In this document: positions 61,917 through 64,000 of the stretch, piece by piece
How positions within the stretch are numbered: the first letter of the stretch is position 1
Layout: every line of letters starts with the position of its first letter
DNA from: Pseudomonas sp. LS44
GTDB taxonomy: Bacteria; Pseudomonadota; Gammaproteobacteria; Pseudomonadales; Pseudomonadaceae
DNA: 64,000 nucleotides
Direction: 5' to 3'
NCBI RefSeq assembly: GCF_024730785.1
Contig: NZ_CP102830.1
Location: 1-64,000, forward strand
The notes under the pieces: generated by a model
Database searches by the model: none
What the model was told of the DNA's origin: nothing
What the model saw: only the letters and a program-made list of their open reading frames with translations
Program-made: the position numbers and the translations under genes

Positions 61917-62461
61917 GTGATTCGCTGTCGACCCGAAGCCTGATCAAACGCCTGCTGCTGCTGGTGGTGGTGATGTTCGCTTTCGGCTTTGCCCTGGTGC
62001 CGATCTACGACGTGATGTGCAAGGCGTTCGGCATCAATGGCAAGACCGGCGATGCCTATTCCGGCACGCAGACGGTCGACGAACAACGTCAGGTGCGCGT
62101 GCAGTTTCTCGCCACCAACGCCAGCGACATGACTTGGGGCTTCCAGCCCAAGGCGGATGCGCTGATCGTCCATCCGGGGGCGACCAACGAAATGCTGTTC
62201 GTCGCCCACAACCCCACTGACAAACCGATGACCGCCCAGGCCGTGCCCAGCATCGTGCCTTCGGCGGCTGCGGCGTATTTCCACAAGACCGAGTGCTTCT
62301 GTTTTACCCAGCAGGTGTTGCAGCCAGGTGAGCGCATCGAGATGCCGGTGCGCTTCATCGTCGACCGCGACCTGCCCCAGGATGTCTATCACCTGACGCT
62401 CGGTTACACGCTGTTCGACATCACTGCAAGCAAGCCGCCGGTAGCCAAAACCGGTAGCTGA
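61913..62461 (+). CDS. ctaG: Cytochrome c oxidase assembly protein CtaG/Cox11
   Basis: This 182-residue copper chaperone inserts CuB into subunit I. One N-terminal helix (LIKRLLLLVVVMFAFGFALV) anchors a periplasmic immunoglobulin-like domain with the copper-binding CFCF motif. The start overlaps the ctaD stop by four bases. Confidence 0.95.
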
Positions 62462-62486
62462 CGAGCCGCTAAGGAGAACAAGAACA

Positions 62487-63374
62487 ATGGCAACGCACGA
62501 GCAGTATTACGTTCCCGCGCAGAGCAAGTGGCCGATCATTGCCACCATCGGCATGTTGATCACGGTGTACGGACTAGGCACCTGGTTCAACGATTTGAAG
62601 GCGGCGCGGCCGGAGTCCCATGGTCCGCTGATCTTCTTCGTCGGCGGATTGATCCTCGCCTACATGTTTTTCGGCTGGTTCGGCGCCGTGGTCAAGGAAA
62701 GCCGCGGTGGCCTGTATAGCCCGCAGATGGATCGCTCGTTCCGTTGGGGAATGAGCTGGTTCATTTTTTCCGAGGTGATGTTCTTTGCCGCGTTCTTCGG
62801 CGCGCTGTTCTACGTGCGCACCTGGGCCGGGCCGTGGCTGGGCGGCGAAGGCGACAAGGGCGTGGCGAACATGCTGTGGCCGAATTTCCAGTACACCTGG
62901 CCGCTGCTCAACACGCCCGATCCAAAGCTGTTCCCCGGCCCCAAGGAAGTCATTGATCCGTGGCACTTGCCGCTGATCAACACCATCTTGCTGGTCACCT
63001 CGAGTTTCACCGTGACCTTCGCCCACCACGCGCTGAAGAAGAACAAACGTGGTCCGCTCAAGGCCTGGCTGGCGCTGACCATCCTGCTTGGCGTGACCTT
63101 CCTGTTCTTCCAGGCCGAGGAATACATCGAGGCGTACCAGGAACTTGGCCTGACTCTCGGCTCGGGCATTTACGGCGCCACCTTCTTCATGCTCACCGGC
63201 TTTCACGGCGCGCACGTGACCATGGGTGCGTTGATTCTGACGGTGATGCTGGTGCGCATCATGCGTGGCCACTTCGATGCCGATCAGCACTTCGGCTTCG
63301 AGGCGGCGAGTTGGTATTGGCACTTCGTCGATGTGGTGTGGATCGGTCTGTTTATCTTCGTCTACGTGCTGTGA
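62487..63374 (+). CDS. coxC: Cytochrome c oxidase subunit III (aa3 cluster)
   Basis: This 295-residue subunit III has seven predicted helices, with HEQYYVPAQSKWPI at the N-terminus, FFQAEEYIEAY, FFMLTGFHGAHVTMGALIL and ASWYWHFVDVVWIGLFIFVY. It matches PA0108. AAGGAG precedes the ATG. A GC-rich inverted repeat (63380-63405) follows the stop. Confidence 0.95.
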   Translation: MATHEQYYVPAQSKWPIIATIGMLITVYGLGTWFNDLKAARPESHGPLIFFVGGLILAYMFFGWFGAVVKESRGGLYSPQMDRSFRWGMSWFIFSEVMFFAAFFGALFYVRTWAGPWLGGEGDKGVANMLWPNFQYTWPLLNTPDPKLFPGPKEVIDPWHLPLINTILLVTSSFTVTFAHHALKKNKRGPLKAWLALTILLGVTFLFFQAEEYIEAYQELGLTLGSGIYGATFFMLTGFHGAHVTMGALILTVMLVRIMRGHFDADQHFGFEAASWYWHFVDVVWIGLFIFVYVL

Positions 63375-63410
63375 TCGAAGCGGCGTCAACGGGGGTTGGC
63401 GCCGCCGGAT

Positions 63411-63614
63411 TTACCAGGTCACATGGGGTGACAGTTGGCCGCTGTAGAAGCCCCAGGCGATGAGCGCCAGGGTGAGGGCAGCGAGAGTCACCCGCACCAT
63501 CAGGGCGTTGACCACGCGAGAGCCGTGACCTTCGTCCTTGACCAGAAAAAACAGGCCACTGAAAAGACTCACCACAGTGGCTAGCAGTAAAAGGGCGATC
63601 GCGGCCTTGAGCAT
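63411..63614 (-). CDS. DUF2909 twin-transmembrane protein
   Basis: This 67-residue protein has two membrane helices (AAIALLLLATVVSLFSGLFF and VRVTLAALTLALIAWGFYSG) joined by a basic loop. It matches the small twin-helix protein next to SURF1 in oxidase clusters (PA0109 position). It is encoded opposite to the neighbouring oxidase genes. Confidence 0.88.
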   Translation of the reverse strand: MLKAAIALLLLATVVSLFSGLFFLVKDEGHGSRVVNALMVRVTLAALTLALIAWGFYSGQLSPHVTW

Positions 63615-63683
63615 GGCGAGACTCCGGGGGTAGGGGATGCAGTTCAGTATAACCAGCCAGCAAGGCCAATTCGGGAGGCTCTT

Positions 63684-64000
63684 ATGAGCCATTTCCGTCC
63701 TGGACTGCTGCCGACCCTGATTGTCTTGGCGCTGTTGCCACTGTTGATCGGTCTGGGTGTCTGGCAGTTGCAGCGAGGCGAAGAAAAGCGCCAGTTGCTG
63801 GGCAGTTACGAGGCCCGTCGGAGTGCCCCGGGCGTCGATCTCAACCAGCTGGAACAGAGCAGCGATCCGGCCTATCGGCGTGTGCATCTGCGTGGCCAGT
63901 TCGATAGCCAACACAGCCTGTTGTTGGATAACCGCATCCACGACGGCAAGGTCGGTGTGGAGTTGCTGCAACCCTTCTATGACCAGCCCAGCGGCCGGTG
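63684..64000 (+). CDS. SURF1-family oxidase assembly protein (3' truncated by window)
   Basis: The visible 105 residues contain the first helix (LLPTLIVLALLPLLIGLGVW) and the SURF1 motif WQLQRGEEKRQLL, then YRRVHLRGQFD and LLLDNR. GGGAGG precedes the ATG. SURF1 proteins help insert heme a into subunit I. The rest lies beyond the window. Confidence 0.93.
   Translation, partial: MSHFRPGLLPTLIVLALLPLLIGLGVWQLQRGEEKRQLLGSYEARRSAPGVDLNQLEQSSDPAYRRVHLRGQFDSQHSLLLDNRIHDGKVGVELLQPFYDQPSGR

Noticed and set aside
63380..63405. GC-rich inverted repeat after coxC as a terminator
   Set aside because: The stem is imperfect and lacks a T run. It may help end transcription, but the evidence is too weak to list.

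Overview
This window is a high-GC Pseudomonas chromosome segment that starts beside the replication origin. It opens inside dnaA and runs dnaA-dnaN-recF-gyrB, then follows the gene order familiar from the origin-proximal region of P. aeruginosa: lptA/plsC, gmhB, glyS, glyQ, tag, a lipid A acyltransferase, PilZ, trkA, rsmB, fmt, def, a LysM protein, dprA, tsaC, qor, hemF, aroE, trpBA and trpI. The genus call rests on this synteny, on protein similarity recalled from known Pseudomonas families, on two Pseudomonas-type parS sites inside recF, and on GTAG-type intergenic hairpins. The species cannot be named from the sequence alone; the P. aeruginosa genes PA0007 and plcB do not appear at their usual places.

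Layout. (1) 1-5.9 kb: replication initiation, sliding clamp, RecF and gyrase B, closed by a strong terminator. (2) 6-20.5 kb: housekeeping genes for phospholipid and lipid A synthesis, heptose synthesis, glycyl-tRNA synthetase, alkylation repair, K+ uptake, rRNA methylation, initiator-tRNA formylation, deformylation, DNA uptake and tRNA t6A. (3) 20.5-34 kb: quinone oxidoreductase, heme and shikimate steps, a DMT exporter, PBP7, a deletion scar joining a headless LysR gene to the tail of an MFS gene, an aldo-keto reductase, a Fur-boxed TonB receptor, the divergent trpBA/trpI unit, and small stress-type proteins (DUF883, dodecin, DUF1161). (4) 34-51 kb: an accessory patchwork rich in intergenic hairpins: a luciferase-like oxidoreductase, twin lipoproteins, a metallopeptidase, MAPEG and HAD proteins, a DUF3649-PepSY-DUF3325 iron-reductase operon, gamma-carbonic anhydrase, prlC-yheV, a Pit transporter, an AraC regulator with a divergent SBF-like transporter, and a radical-SAM gene under a perfect LexA box. 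(5) 51.5-64 kb: two separate heme-copper oxidase clusters. The first encodes subunit II with two tandem cytochrome c domains, subunit I, two subunit III-type proteins and subunit IV. The second is the ordinary aa3 set (coxB, ctaD, ctaG, coxC, DUF2909, SURF1). A beta-carbonic anhydrase and two uncharacterised genes lie between them.

The most notable points are the di-heme, internally duplicated subunit II, the SOS-controlled radical-SAM gene, the LysR/MFS deletion scar, the two parS sites embedded in recF codons, and a diverse population of GTAG-bounded inverted repeats. Four of these repeats supply the TAG stop codon of the adjoining gene, and one is lodged in the trpB leader. I found no CRISPR array, tRNA, rRNA or intact insertion sequence.
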